DNA of 64,000 nt, taken from JBBQVS01 sp963792705 (GTDB lineage: Bacteria > Chloroflexota > Ktedonobacteria > Ktedonobacterales > Ktedonobacteraceae). The position numbers and the translations under genes are program-made. Under the pieces are notes generated by a model. It saw nothing but the letters and a program-made list of their open reading frames with translations. It was not told where the DNA came from and searched no databases. Shown piece after piece: positions 17,020 to 25,869 of the stretch. The stretch lies in the NCBI GenBank assembly GCA_963792705.1, contig CAWBXD010000001.1:310001-374000 (forward strand). The letters run 5' to 3'. Positions within the stretch are counted from its first letter, which is position 1, and every line of letters begins with the position of its first letter.

Positions 17020-18177
17020 CTATCTTACCCACGACCCTGTCTCTTTGAGCATTCTACGAGCTGCGATAGCTACAGGGTCAACGCCAAGTAAGCCTAAGCA
17101 ATCGCGTACAGAGCACCCTTCAGGAGTTCCAAGCAAATGGCCGCTATAAAAACAGGGCATACAGGGTAAGTCCAATCTCACCACCGCCGCTCGTTTGCTA
17201 TCACGACTGCCCGTATATGGTCCCCACGCTTTATGGTTGGAAAGTCCAAAGATAGCGACGGTGGGCGTATTGACTGCGACAGCAAGATGCATCAGGCCAG
17301 CATCATTGCCTACAAACAGGTCTACAAGTTCAAGTACCGCCGTTGTAACTTTGATATTGCCTTTTCCTGCTAGGCTTCGTTTAGGCATCGCTGACCGCAT
17401 CATACCCATAATGTCCTGGTGCAATTGGACCTCTTCTGGTCCACCAACGAGAAGCAGTTGTCCACCGACATCAGAAAAAAGCGTATCGGCTAACTGGGCA
17501 AAGCGTTCTGGTGCCCAACGTCGTGCCGTACTATAGCCCCCACTACCAGGGTGCATAGCGATAATCGGGTGAGCGGTATCACTAACCGCCGTGTTTTCAT
17601 AGACAAGCCGCCATGCCTTCCTGCGTTCTTCGTCATTCAATGGTACAAATAAATTTCTACTTCCTATAGTCGAACCAATAGCTTCAGCGATAGCAAGGTT
17701 ATACTCGGCTTCATGCATCGCGCCAAAGCCGTTGTCCTCAACTTTCGCGTTGAGAAACCAACCATGTCCATTGTCCAAGCCCACGCGCCACCGCGCCTCG
17801 GTCGCGAAGGTGAGCACCTGGTACTTGAGGCGCCCAAAGGGAAGTGTCAGGTGATGCATAAGCAATAGTGCGTCATAAGAATTTTGACGTAGCTGTTGGA
17901 AGAGTGGGGCAAGTTGCTGTAGTGTGTCTGGGTGTCTCAATACCTGAACTGGATAATCAAATAGATATTTATCGAGCACAAAAATATCGTTGATAACATT
18001 CCAGCCGTTGAGTAAACCAGCGGAGTCAGGCGTTACTAGCAGGTCTATCTTTGCCTGTGGATAGGTGTCGCGCAAGGCTTGTAAAGCTGGTGTAGCAAGC
18101 AGGAGATCACCAATGCCAGCAAGTTTAACTACAAGTATCCGCGTATCTGGTTGTAAATGAATAGGTGTGTTTTGCAT
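17020..18177 (-). CDS. Glycosyltransferase family 9 (heptosyltransferase-like), copy 4
   Basis: A 385-residue protein with the GT-B fold of ADP-heptose:LPS heptosyltransferases. The N-terminal ILVVKLAGIGDLLLATPAL holds the GxGD donor-side loop, and GNDAGLMHLAVAVNTPTVAIFG is the family's C-terminal donor motif. The end carries four Cys (CMPC, then GCSVRDC). It should transfer a sugar from a nucleotide donor. It is the last gene of a leftward operon with three other GT9 genes and a GNAT. The LPS name does not fit a lineage that probably lacks an outer membrane. Confidence 0.83.
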   Translation of the reverse strand: MQNTPIHLQPDTRILVVKLAGIGDLLLATPALQALRDTYPQAKIDLLVTPDSAGLLNGWNVINDIFVLDKYLFDYPVQVLRHPDTLQQLAPLFQQLRQNSYDALLLMHHLTLPFGRLKYQVLTFATEARWRVGLDNGHGWFLNAKVEDNGFGAMHEAEYNLAIAEAIGSTIGSRNLFVPLNDEERRKAWRLVYENTAVSDTAHPIIAMHPGSGGYSTARRWAPERFAQLADTLFSDVGGQLLLVGGPEEVQLHQDIMGMMRSAMPKRSLAGKGNIKVTTAVLELVDLFVGNDAGLMHLAVAVNTPTVAIFGLSNHKAWGPYTGSRDSKRAAVVRLDLPCMPCFYSGHLLGTPEGCSVRDCLGLLGVDPVAIAARRMLKETGSWVR

Positions 18178-18195
18178 ATCTATAATCGCTTTATC

Positions 18196-19017
18196 TTATT
18201 TCTGTGACCAGAGATAGTAGTACGTCATCCCGACCTCTCGAAAGCCAAGCCTACGGTATATATTCAATCCCATGTGTGAAGGTGCAAGAATAGCAATGTT
18301 GTAGCCTAACGTGCGAGCCTCTTGCATCGCATGAAGCGTCAAAGCCGCTCCTATGCCTTGTTTGCGCGCCTCTGGAATTGTCGCAACACCATAAATGCCA
18401 GCTAGCCCTGCATGCAGAAGCAATGACGAGATGCCAACGGGAGTATCATGAAGCCATGCTATATAGTGATGCCACGGCATTCTATTCCCAAAGCCACTTG
18501 CAAGATAGTTATCATAATAGCTTCGCGCACTTTCTGCTGTCGCATCAAAACCACGTACTGAGATAGCACTATGTATCTTGAGCATTTCGGCATCACCCAC
18601 CTCTTTAAGAACAAGTTCGGGTGGCATAACTATGTTCTCGGTCATGCTACGCAGGTCTATAGCCATATTGATATCCTCGCCGACTTTTGTAAAGCCACGG
18701 GTTTGCAGATGTGTTGCCAAATCAAATGGTTGTGTTGCAGGAGAAATAGCCCAGTGTGTTGTTGTGTTACGCGCCGTAAAGTACTCAAGTGCTTCAGTAA
18801 TTTTTTTGTCAACATAGGCTTTATCGTTTGAGACGAGATGTGTACGTGTTACGCCATTGAGGTAAGGACGATCAGTATAAAACCACCATAACTCAGGACC
18901 TTCCTGGACCTCACCACCTGGAAGCGCACGACCGAAACACATCATCTCTTCCGCAAAATTGGCCTCCATCGCTTCGAGCATAGCGGGTGTACCTAATTCC
19001 TGTAGCATCTCACTCAT
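18196..19017 (-). CDS. GNAT-family N-acetyltransferase within the GT9 operon
   Basis: A 273-residue protein. The C-terminal half has the GNAT acetyl-CoA site (VATIPEARKQGIGAALTLHA) and the following NIYRRLGFREVG. The N-terminal 120 residues are a diverged second GNAT-like half. It overlaps the upstream GT9 gene by eight bases, so translation is coupled. Its place between glycosyltransferases suggests acetylation of an amino sugar or precursor of the same glycan (inference). Confidence 0.78.
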   Translation of the reverse strand: MSEMLQELGTPAMLEAMEANFAEEMMCFGRALPGGEVQEGPELWWFYTDRPYLNGVTRTHLVSNDKAYVDKKITEALEYFTARNTTTHWAISPATQPFDLATHLQTRGFTKVGEDINMAIDLRSMTENIVMPPELVLKEVGDAEMLKIHSAISVRGFDATAESARSYYDNYLASGFGNRMPWHHYIAWLHDTPVGISSLLLHAGLAGIYGVATIPEARKQGIGAALTLHAMQEARTLGYNIAILAPSHMGLNIYRRLGFREVGMTYYYLWSQK

Positions 19018-20308
19018 GAGTCTTTACCATAATTTTTTCGTGTATCACATCATACACCTGTGTCGGGGTGATGTTTTTCATACATTGAGTTGTGTGAAAA
19101 CGGCAATTGGCCGGACCTTTTGCATTGTAACATGGACTGCACCAGATGTCGCTACGCAATATCGTTGCTTTAGGACTGATAGGACCACTAAGCGCGGGAT
19201 CAGTTGGGCCGTGAATGGCAATAAGTGGCGCGCCAACAGCAGCCGCAATATGCATTGGGCCACTATCACCAGTTACGAGCAGATCAACTCTTTGGTAGAG
19301 CGCGGCAAGTTGAGTGAGGCTGGTCTTGCCAGCAAGATTGTGTACACGCACATGAGTACGACGTATAACCTCTGTAACAAGCGGTATATCATCGGGTGCG
19401 CCCGTTAACACGACTTGTAGACCGTCTTCGCGTACAAGACGGTCTATGAGCGTTGCCCAATAGGGAATCGGCCAGCGTTTTGATTGTCCATTATTTGAGC
19501 TAACATGACAGGCAATTAACGTTGTATTTGCCTGTATGCCCTCTTGTTGTAGCAACTTCTCTACCTGTTGTTGTGCTTGCGGATTTACCATCAAATGCGG
19601 AACACGGTCAGCGGATGTCACCGTTGCGCCAGCCGCGTGAGCGAGTTCGAGGCAATAATCTACCTCGTGCTTATGATCTCCTTTGGCCCAATGTTGGCCT
19701 GTAACGGTATCTGTTAGAAAGTTTGGATAGTTTTCATGTGAGAAGCCGAGCCGACGTTGTGCGCCACTCAGTACAGTGAGCAGTGAGGCCCATTGCCCAA
19801 ACAGGTTGATCGTGAGATCGTAGTGGCTCGCATGTAAACGCTGCGTCAATGCGAGCAGATCACGCCAATTCTGCCATTTCAATAGTGCTTGTGGACGCCG
19901 CCATATGTTTGGGTCATAGGCAATCACTTGCGTTATATCTGGATCGTTTGCCACCACTTTCGCGCTTGAGGGTACCGCGAGCAGGTCTATTTCTGTGTCA
20001 GGATATGTACGTTTGAGGACTCGTACCGCCGTAAGTGACATAACCAGATCGCCAATCAAGTCAACACGGATAATAAGCATACGTTTAGGATGAAATGTCT
20101 CTGACACGAGTGGTGAATATGTTTTGCCTCTATGACTAGATTGTATAAGAGCACCGAGAAGACTCATAAGACCATAAATGCCAACAAGTAAGAGCTGTTT
20201 ACTTATTCGTACCACAATATTCCGTAGTGTGCGTTGCGAATTTGGTTGTGTCGGATAGCCATATTCATCTATCAAAGGAAGTGATGTTTGTGCGCTTGTC
20301 TTTTTCAT
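19010..20308 (-). CDS. Glycosyltransferase family 9, copy 3
   Basis: A 432-residue protein. A hydrophobic stretch near residues 35-52 may anchor it to the membrane. MLIIRVDLIGDLVMSLTAV, the GT9 acceptor-side loop, lies near residue 73 and TGDSGPMHIAAAVGAPLIAIHGPT is the donor motif. Four Cys (CSPC, CRF, QCMKN) lie near the end. Its start overlaps the preceding gene's stop (ATGA), which indicates translational coupling. Confidence 0.83.
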   Translation of the reverse strand: MKKTSAQTSLPLIDEYGYPTQPNSQRTLRNIVVRISKQLLLVGIYGLMSLLGALIQSSHRGKTYSPLVSETFHPKRMLIIRVDLIGDLVMSLTAVRVLKRTYPDTEIDLLAVPSSAKVVANDPDITQVIAYDPNIWRRPQALLKWQNWRDLLALTQRLHASHYDLTINLFGQWASLLTVLSGAQRRLGFSHENYPNFLTDTVTGQHWAKGDHKHEVDYCLELAHAAGATVTSADRVPHLMVNPQAQQQVEKLLQQEGIQANTTLIACHVSSNNGQSKRWPIPYWATLIDRLVREDGLQVVLTGAPDDIPLVTEVIRRTHVRVHNLAGKTSLTQLAALYQRVDLLVTGDSGPMHIAAAVGAPLIAIHGPTDPALSGPISPKATILRSDIWCSPCYNAKGPANCRFHTTQCMKNITPTQVYDVIHEKIMVKTHE

Positions 20309-21519
20309 ATATTTTTATCTTTGACTGGGTTACATTTTTCTAGTAATGCAATACTGGCAGCTTGTACCTTCTCCTCTGACACGCGTCGGACGCAGGGGTG
20401 GGCAGAAAGTTCGTCAGGTCTGAAATCTAGCCGTCCACAAGGGATGAATGGACAGGATGGGCAACGTTGCGTTGATGCAATGACAACGTGACGTTGAGAC
20501 GGTCCCCAGGGACCAAAGATGCGCGTATCAGTCGGTCCAAAGATTTGCAAGGTTGGTGTACCCTGTGCTACCGCAAGATGTAATGGTCCATTATCGACAC
20601 CGAGTACGAGATTTGCTCGTTTCAATACGGCGGCGAGTTGTCCTACAGTTGCATCTGTTATTTGTAATGGTGCAGAAGTGATGCCTTGCGCTATCTCTTC
20701 AAGCATTGAGCGTTCGGATGGGCTTCCTGTAAGGGCGATATGTACTGAACACGTGGTGCTAAGCGTGTTAGCTATGTGTGTCCATGCCTCTGTACGCCAC
20801 AATTTGACGGCTGCACCCGTACCTGCATGAATAACAACAAATGGCGATGTTGCGTCTACTCCTGCTTGCAACAGACGTTGAGATGCCCATGTTTGCTCAT
20901 CCTCTGTTGGTATAAACACAAGTGGGTACTGTTCTGGTATATACGGTTCGTCGAGTGCAACTTTGCCCATTACGCGAAGTCCCACGCTAATAAGGCGCAA
21001 ATTGGAAACTGTTGCATGTTCAGGTGCGTGAAAGAGTTCGGCATGTGTAAGAAATGGTGTCGCTGGCGATAGAGCATAACCGATACGTCGTGGGATAGCT
21101 GCGAGATAAAGAAGTGCGGCACCCCACCAAAAGTCGGGTCGCAGATTTATTGCTATATCGTACTTGTTCGCTCGTAGTTGACGCGCTACACGGAAAAGCT
21201 GAATATACGGTTCCAACACGCCTTGTGTAGTGCGTCGGAAGCCAGGAAATGGACATGTTATCAGAGAATTTAGTGCTGGATGACGTGCGACTACTTCACT
21301 TGACCAGGGGCCAACCAGCATTGTAATCTGTGCGTCCTGTGCATGCGTCCTGAGTGTATCCAGTATTGGAGTTGTTAACACGAGGTCGCCAAGATGATCT
21401 GGTCGTACTAGCAATATACGAGGTGCTGTTGGAATACCTTTTCGCTCAGCTATAGACGCGGCTGGAAAACCAATAAGGTGTACAAGCAGAAGAATGAATG
21501 TACGAAGAAGACGTTTCAT
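20305..21519 (-). CDS. Glycosyltransferase family 9, copy 2
   Basis: A 404-residue protein. An N-terminal hydrophobic stretch precedes ILLVRPDHLGDLVLTTPIL (GT9 loop) and VDNGPLHLAVAQGTPTLQIFG (donor motif). The Cys group near the C-terminus reads CPSCPFIPC with a later HPC. Its ATG directly follows the stop codon of the upstream GT9 gene. Confidence 0.83.
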   Translation of the reverse strand: MKRLLRTFILLLVHLIGFPAASIAERKGIPTAPRILLVRPDHLGDLVLTTPILDTLRTHAQDAQITMLVGPWSSEVVARHPALNSLITCPFPGFRRTTQGVLEPYIQLFRVARQLRANKYDIAINLRPDFWWGAALLYLAAIPRRIGYALSPATPFLTHAELFHAPEHATVSNLRLISVGLRVMGKVALDEPYIPEQYPLVFIPTEDEQTWASQRLLQAGVDATSPFVVIHAGTGAAVKLWRTEAWTHIANTLSTTCSVHIALTGSPSERSMLEEIAQGITSAPLQITDATVGQLAAVLKRANLVLGVDNGPLHLAVAQGTPTLQIFGPTDTRIFGPWGPSQRHVVIASTQRCPSCPFIPCGRLDFRPDELSAHPCVRRVSEEKVQAASIALLEKCNPVKDKNI

Positions 21520-22671
21520 CTAATTTATGACCTCTTCGTTGTGCTTTGTAGGAATGAGACGTTGTACTGCGTCCCATACATCATCAACGGTCACGGCCTG
21601 CATGCATGTACAATCGGCGCATGGCTGCATCTTGCCGAGAAAGAAACATGGTCTGCCCTTTGGATTACGCCATAGGCTAATATGTTGCGGGTCATCCAGA
21701 GGATAGGGACCGTACTCCTGTGGGCTGGTTGGACCAAAGATCGCAATTACCGCGATACCAACGGCGGCGGCAAGATGCATTGGACTACTGTCGTTGCCGA
21801 TGAAAAGCACACAGCGTTGTAAGAGGGCAGCAGATTCGCCAAAGTTTGTTTTGCCCGCGAGATTAAGGACGCTGCCCTTTGGCACCTCAAGCCCATTCAA
21901 AAGCGATTGATTAAGTGGTATATCATCCGTGCCCCCAATTAAAAGTACCTGGGCATTGCGTTCATGAACAAGCTTATACACCAGCTCTCTATAGCGTTCA
22001 ATCGGCCAACGTTTCGCCGTTAGCTCCATTCCAGGATTACTGCCTCCACCAATAAAGACCGCAATAGGAAGACGCGTTTTATCAGGGGTAAAGAGCACCT
22101 TTTGTTGTTCTTCTTCGGTTGGTACAAAGCGCATATAGGGATGATTGACGACAAGCTTAATTGCGCGCGCAAGACTAAGATAGATGTTAGCTTGATGCTG
22201 TAGATGTTCCGGCGAAGATGAGACGGCCACGCGATCCGTCAGCGAGAAGCCACGTCCAAGACTATCGGGTCCAACACGGCGTGGTACGCCAGCAAGCCAG
22301 GGCAAGAATGTTAGCATAGGTGAACGGTCAAGTACAAATGCAAGGTCAAAATGCTTAGAACGCAGACGTAATGCTAAAAGGAGATAATCGTGCAGTGTAT
22401 AGCGACCGGGAATACCAACTGTACCGCAATCTATCACGTTTGAGACGGCAGGATGATGTTCTGCGATAACTTTTGACCATGTACCTGCAACATAGGTGAT
22501 GGTCGCGTTCGGGTAGTTACGCTGAATAACCTCTAGCAGTGGTGTGGTCATAATGAGGTCTCCCAAGCAACATGGTTTCACAACCATAATGGAGCGTGGG
22601 TGTTTCCAGGCGCGTTGCACAAAGGGACGTTGGAGCGCATCAAGCAACCCGAATGGAATGCGTAAGAGCAA
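21520..22671 (-). CDS. Glycosyltransferase family 9, copy 1
   Basis: A 383-residue protein. IMVVKPCCLGDLIMTTPLL near residue 29 and GNDSSPMHLAAAVGIAVIAIFG are the two GT9 signatures. A Cys-rich end (CFFLGKMQPCADC) matches the other copies. The start is uncertain: TTG 22671 is the longest frame, while an ATG at about 22587 lies just at the domain edge. It follows the zinc-ribbon gene by 32 bases. Confidence 0.8.
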   Translation of the reverse strand: MLLRIPFGLLDALQRPFVQRAWKHPRSIMVVKPCCLGDLIMTTPLLEVIQRNYPNATITYVAGTWSKVIAEHHPAVSNVIDCGTVGIPGRYTLHDYLLLALRLRSKHFDLAFVLDRSPMLTFLPWLAGVPRRVGPDSLGRGFSLTDRVAVSSSPEHLQHQANIYLSLARAIKLVVNHPYMRFVPTEEEQQKVLFTPDKTRLPIAVFIGGGSNPGMELTAKRWPIERYRELVYKLVHERNAQVLLIGGTDDIPLNQSLLNGLEVPKGSVLNLAGKTNFGESAALLQRCVLFIGNDSSPMHLAAAVGIAVIAIFGPTSPQEYGPYPLDDPQHISLWRNPKGRPCFFLGKMQPCADCTCMQAVTVDDVWDAVQRLIPTKHNEEVIN

Positions 22672-22703
22672 GCAGAGTGCTGTAATAATATATTGACGCA
22701 GTG

Positions 22704-23381
22704 TTAGCTTCCTCCATCCTGATCTTTTCCGTGGGCAGGAGAGTCGCCTTCTTCCGCACGAATTGTAGCTTGTTCCGCGACATCAAGTACTGTTTGCTCA
22801 CTCTGTTTCGCCTCGTCACCCTCTTCTATACTTCCGCGAATAGTTGGCTGATATACTGCGTCGGGATGTACTGAGGCACCACAATTATGGCAGAAGGCGT
22901 TACCAGGCACAAGGATAGCCTGACATGCACTACAGTGTGTTTGTTCGGACTGTGGCGATGCTACCACTATTGTGTCAAAAGAGCTTACCGTAAGTGGTGT
23001 AACTCCGGGCGGCGGTGGAGGTACAAGTGATGGAATTGTACTATCATAGGGCTGATAGGGTGGTTGGACGTATATAGTAGCGGAATTAGCTTGTGTCCCC
23101 TGTGTACCTGGATTGCTTTGTACCTGTTTTAGCTCGCTCTGTGCCTGTATAAATTGTTGCTGATAATTATGTAATTCTTGACATAGCACAAAAAGCTCAT
23201 TCTGAGTAAGCTGTCCATGCTGAAAAAGTTCCATTGCTTTTGACACAATGGCTCCTTGTTGCGTTTCTATCTGCTTGGATAGTCCCTCAAGAGTAGTACG
23301 AAGACGTTGTGCTTTGGCAATGCGTGCCGCTTCGTGTGTAGCTTTTTCCAGGCCGCGTTGCACAGAATCCCAGATGTTCAT
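22704..23381 (-). CDS. Coiled-coil and zinc-ribbon protein, unknown function
   Basis: A 225-residue protein. Residues 1-90 are Gln/Glu-rich helices likely to form a coiled coil. A Pro/Thr-rich linker (PPPPPG) follows, then a zinc ribbon with CSAC and CHNC at about 150-170, and an acidic Gln-rich tail. Such zinc-ribbon proteins often bind other proteins or the membrane face, but no function can be assigned. It heads the leftward GT9 operon behind a good promoter. Confidence 0.75.
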   Translation of the reverse strand: MNIWDSVQRGLEKATHEAARIAKAQRLRTTLEGLSKQIETQQGAIVSKAMELFQHGQLTQNELFVLCQELHNYQQQFIQAQSELKQVQSNPGTQGTQANSATIYVQPPYQPYDSTIPSLVPPPPPGVTPLTVSSFDTIVVASPQSEQTHCSACQAILVPGNAFCHNCGASVHPDAVYQPTIRGSIEEGDEAKQSEQTVLDVAEQATIRAEEGDSPAHGKDQDGGS

Positions 23382-23419
23382 CGGTTGGTTCCTCTTGCCT
23401 ATACCTTATTTCCCAAACA

Positions 23420-23448
23420 ATTATAGCAGAGCAGGTGTATGAAGTCGA
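23420..23448 (-). promoter_or_regulatory. Promoter of the zinc-ribbon/GT9 operon
   Basis: On the minus strand TCGACT (23443-23448) and a consensus TATAAT (23420-23425) are 17 bases apart, about 40 bases before the start at 23381. Confidence 0.65.
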
Positions 23449-23460
23449 GAGAGCAAAACA

Positions 23461-23522
23461 AAGAGCCTACAACAAAGATGCCTCTTGCACCAGTGCAAGA
23501 GGCATCTTTGTTGTAGGCTCTT
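23461..23522. terminator. Perfect 30-bp palindrome with a 2-base loop, after the DUF5679 gene
   Basis: Arms 23461-23490 and 23493-23522 are exact complements. It starts two bases beyond the stop codon of the leftward DUF5679 gene and would form a very stable hairpin in its transcript, but no T-run follows it in that direction. Confidence 0.8.
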
Positions 23523-23523
23523 C

Positions 23524-23688
23524 TTATTTTTTGTCTGCCTTGTCTGCTGGAAGAATTGCGTTAACGGTAGTACCGCAGACAACGCATTGACCCTTGAGAG
23601 CAGGTTTCCCATTCTTCATCGTCACATGTTGCGCGTCTTTCAACTCATTCTTCTTTTTGCACTTCACACAGTAGTAAACATCGGCCAC
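23524..23688 (-). CDS. DUF5679-type small zinc-ribbon protein
   Basis: A 54-residue protein. GTG 23688 has AAGGAG upstream, and an ATG further up gives a longer but unlikely start. YYCVKCKKKNEL and GQCVVCGTTVNA form a CxxC...CxxC zinc ribbon, and the Lys-rich middle (MKNGKPALKG) matches DUF5679 proteins, which I know mainly from Chloroflexota and Actinobacteria. Function unknown. It lies 20 bases downstream of ispE in the same direction. Confidence 0.8.
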   Translation of the reverse strand: MADVYYCVKCKKKNELKDAQHVTMKNGKPALKGQCVVCGTTVNAILPADKADKK

Positions 23689-23708
23689 AATAATTCTCCT
23701 TACACTTA

Positions 23709-24629
23709 TTAGAAAATCCATACATTCCCACTATTGGGATGAATGGCACGGGTCAGATGCACTTGATAGCCCTGATCGTGCAGACACTGCTGCGCTTGCG
23801 AGGCGCGAGCCAGGTCAGAGAAGGGTGCGAAAAGCGTTGGCCCACTGCCAGAAAGCCGTACAAACGAAGCACCAGCTTGTAAGATATCTTCACGTGCCTT
23901 TGCCACTTCGGGATATCGTTCCAATACCCCACGTTCAAGGCCATTATGCATATCTTCTGGAAATGGCTCTCCCTTTGTTAGTAATACTGTGTAAACCGCT
24001 CTAGTGTGTACACCATCAGTGTAATCACTGGCTGGTAGGTTGCGAAAAACTGTCGCTGTGGAGACGCTAATTGTGGGCTTTACCAGCAAGAGCCAGCGTA
24101 GAGAGGAAGGCCAATAGGCTGGCATTGGCGTCAGACGTTCGCCTCGACCCTCACAAAGCGCAAGACCTTCTGTCAGAAAAAAAGGTACATCGGAACCTAG
24201 CGATGTTGCAAGAGAAAGCATATCCTCGGCTGAAAGCGGAAGTTGCCACCATTGTTGTAGCGCGAGGAGAACAGCCGCTGCATTGCTACTCCCACCGCCT
24301 AATCCAGCCGCCACAGGAATACGCTTTTGCAGTTCGATATGCACGCCTTGTGTGAGTGAAAGGTGTTGACGCACAGCCTGTACTGCTCGCACCGCGAGGT
24401 TATCATCATTATTTAACTCGGATTGTGTGCTGGCGATGCTCACGCGATCCTCTGCAAGCGTTGTCAAACAAAGAGTGTCATAAAGATCAACCATCTGCAT
24501 GATGGTTGCAAGTTCATGATAGCCATCGGCACGTCTCCCTAACACGTCAAGTGTCAGGTTAATTTTTGCATACGACCGCACAAAGCATGTAGTGAATTGG
24601 GCGGAGATGCGTTGCTGTACATCATTCAT
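23709..24629 (-). CDS. ispE: 4-diphosphocytidyl-2-C-methyl-D-erythritol kinase
   Basis: A 306-residue GHMP kinase of the non-mevalonate (MEP) isoprenoid pathway, phosphorylating CDP-methylerythritol with ATP. SYAKINLTLDVLGRRADGYHEL at the N-terminus holds the substrate-side Lys and Asn. VAAGLGGGSSNAAAVLLAL near residue 113 is the ATP-binding glycine loop, and RLSGSGPTLFA is the third GHMP motif. ispF and ispD occur at 33.2-34.4 kb, so three MEP genes are within 11 kb but not in one operon. Confidence 0.93.
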   Translation of the reverse strand: MNDVQQRISAQFTTCFVRSYAKINLTLDVLGRRADGYHELATIMQMVDLYDTLCLTTLAEDRVSIASTQSELNNDDNLAVRAVQAVRQHLSLTQGVHIELQKRIPVAAGLGGGSSNAAAVLLALQQWWQLPLSAEDMLSLATSLGSDVPFFLTEGLALCEGRGERLTPMPAYWPSSLRWLLLVKPTISVSTATVFRNLPASDYTDGVHTRAVYTVLLTKGEPFPEDMHNGLERGVLERYPEVAKAREDILQAGASFVRLSGSGPTLFAPFSDLARASQAQQCLHDQGYQVHLTRAIHPNSGNVWIF

Positions 24630-24821
24630 GAGTGCATTGTGCCTAGAATGCCACTATTTGTCAAGCACAGCAAAAAATATAGAGCCGAGTAATAGCCCAT
24701 AAATACCGCAATGTGGAAGACGTGCATAAGAGGTATGGTATACTAAGGAAAACATGTATGTAAATGTATCGCAGCATTTTCCTGTGATTCGGTTTTCGCA
24801 TAGTTTTGGTAGATAGGCAAG

Positions 24822-25814
24822 ATGGATATAACTGTTGCATATTTTCATTCGCTACTCCGTTCTGATGTAGTGAAACAGGATTTCGAGCAGATTCGTGCTG
24901 TGGGGGCGAGTAGCATCGTCTATGCTATTCATGAACAGGAAGAGCCGCGTTGGTCTCGTGATCTGGAACGTGGTTTCCGCCAAGCACATGATGCTGGATT
25001 GAAAGTACATTTGAGCATGGGGCGATATGGCAATTTATTTGCAGGGCCATCACTCATGCCTAGTTGGTATACGTTTCACCATCCACAATCGCGTGTTAAG
25101 GATCGTCATGGGAGATACCATGATATTTCTTGTTTTAATCACGAATCCTTTCGCTCTTGGCTGTTTAAAGAGGTCGAGCATTATTTAACTACTTATCCCA
25201 TCAACGGAATTCTCATAGATGAGCCACGCGGTCCTGATATCACTTGTTTTTGTTCAGTATGCCGTGCGCTTTGTCCCGATGTAACAGACTTACCGCGTTT
25301 TCGTCGGCGTTCAATGATCGACTTTCTCGGTGAGCTATGTGCATGTGTGAAGCGCGTGGACCCACATATAAAGACGAGTATTGTGCTCTTACCACAAGAC
25401 CTGGGGCAGATTGATGAACTAGCAATGCTACCGCATTTGGATACGCTTGGATGTCATCTTTTTTGGCAACTGCTCAACGAAGAGGTAACAAGAATGGATG
25501 AGTGGGGGCAAACGGTGGTTGAAGTCGCACGAAATAGTAAGAAACGTAGTCAACTCTGGTTACAAAATTTTAATCTTGACGAACAAGGTGAGCAAACATT
25601 AGAACCCTCATTTGCTCGCTTGCTTCATGCCGATCCAGATGAAGTGGCTTGCTACTACTACTGGCGGAACAATATCAATCCGACCCGTGTCTGGCAAACA
25701 ACAAAGACGCTTCTACGTCGTATCCCACGCCGCCAACTGTACTGGCAATCAACAATGCCAAGCATTCCTGTCCCACAATTGCCTGTTAGCGACAATCAGG
25801 GAGTAATCCAGTAA
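24822..25814 (+). CDS. Putative TIM-barrel glycoside hydrolase-like protein
   Basis: A 330-residue protein with repeated strand/helix pattern. Features include GLKVHLSMGRYGNLFAG, the acidic NGILIDEPRGPD at about residue 130 and CFCSVCRALCPD, in the style of uncharacterised glycosidase-like (DUF4015/GH-like) TIM barrels. The Asp-Glu pair in LIDEP could be catalytic (inference). There is no signal peptide, so it acts in the cytoplasm. An extended -10 (TGGTATACT at 24736-24744) may drive it. It ends at a clean bidirectional terminator. Confidence 0.6.
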   Translation: MDITVAYFHSLLRSDVVKQDFEQIRAVGASSIVYAIHEQEEPRWSRDLERGFRQAHDAGLKVHLSMGRYGNLFAGPSLMPSWYTFHHPQSRVKDRHGRYHDISCFNHESFRSWLFKEVEHYLTTYPINGILIDEPRGPDITCFCSVCRALCPDVTDLPRFRRRSMIDFLGELCACVKRVDPHIKTSIVLLPQDLGQIDELAMLPHLDTLGCHLFWQLLNEEVTRMDEWGQTVVEVARNSKKRSQLWLQNFNLDEQGEQTLEPSFARLLHADPDEVACYYYWRNNINPTRVWQTTKTLLRRIPRRQLYWQSTMPSIPVPQLPVSDNQGVIQ

Positions 25815-25867
25815 AAAAAGAGAAGATGCATGATAAAGTAGTCCTCTATCATGCATCTTCTCTTTTT
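25815..25867. terminator. Bidirectional rho-independent terminator
   Basis: Arms of 21 bases (25815-25835 and 25847-25867) are exact complements, A5 at one end and T5 at the other. It lies between two convergent genes. Confidence 0.9.
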
Positions 25868-25869
25868 CG

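Noticed and set aside
17020..22671. LPS core heptosyltransferases as a literal function
   Set aside because: No other LPS genes are in the window and the inferred lineage is probably monoderm, so only the family name GT9 is used.
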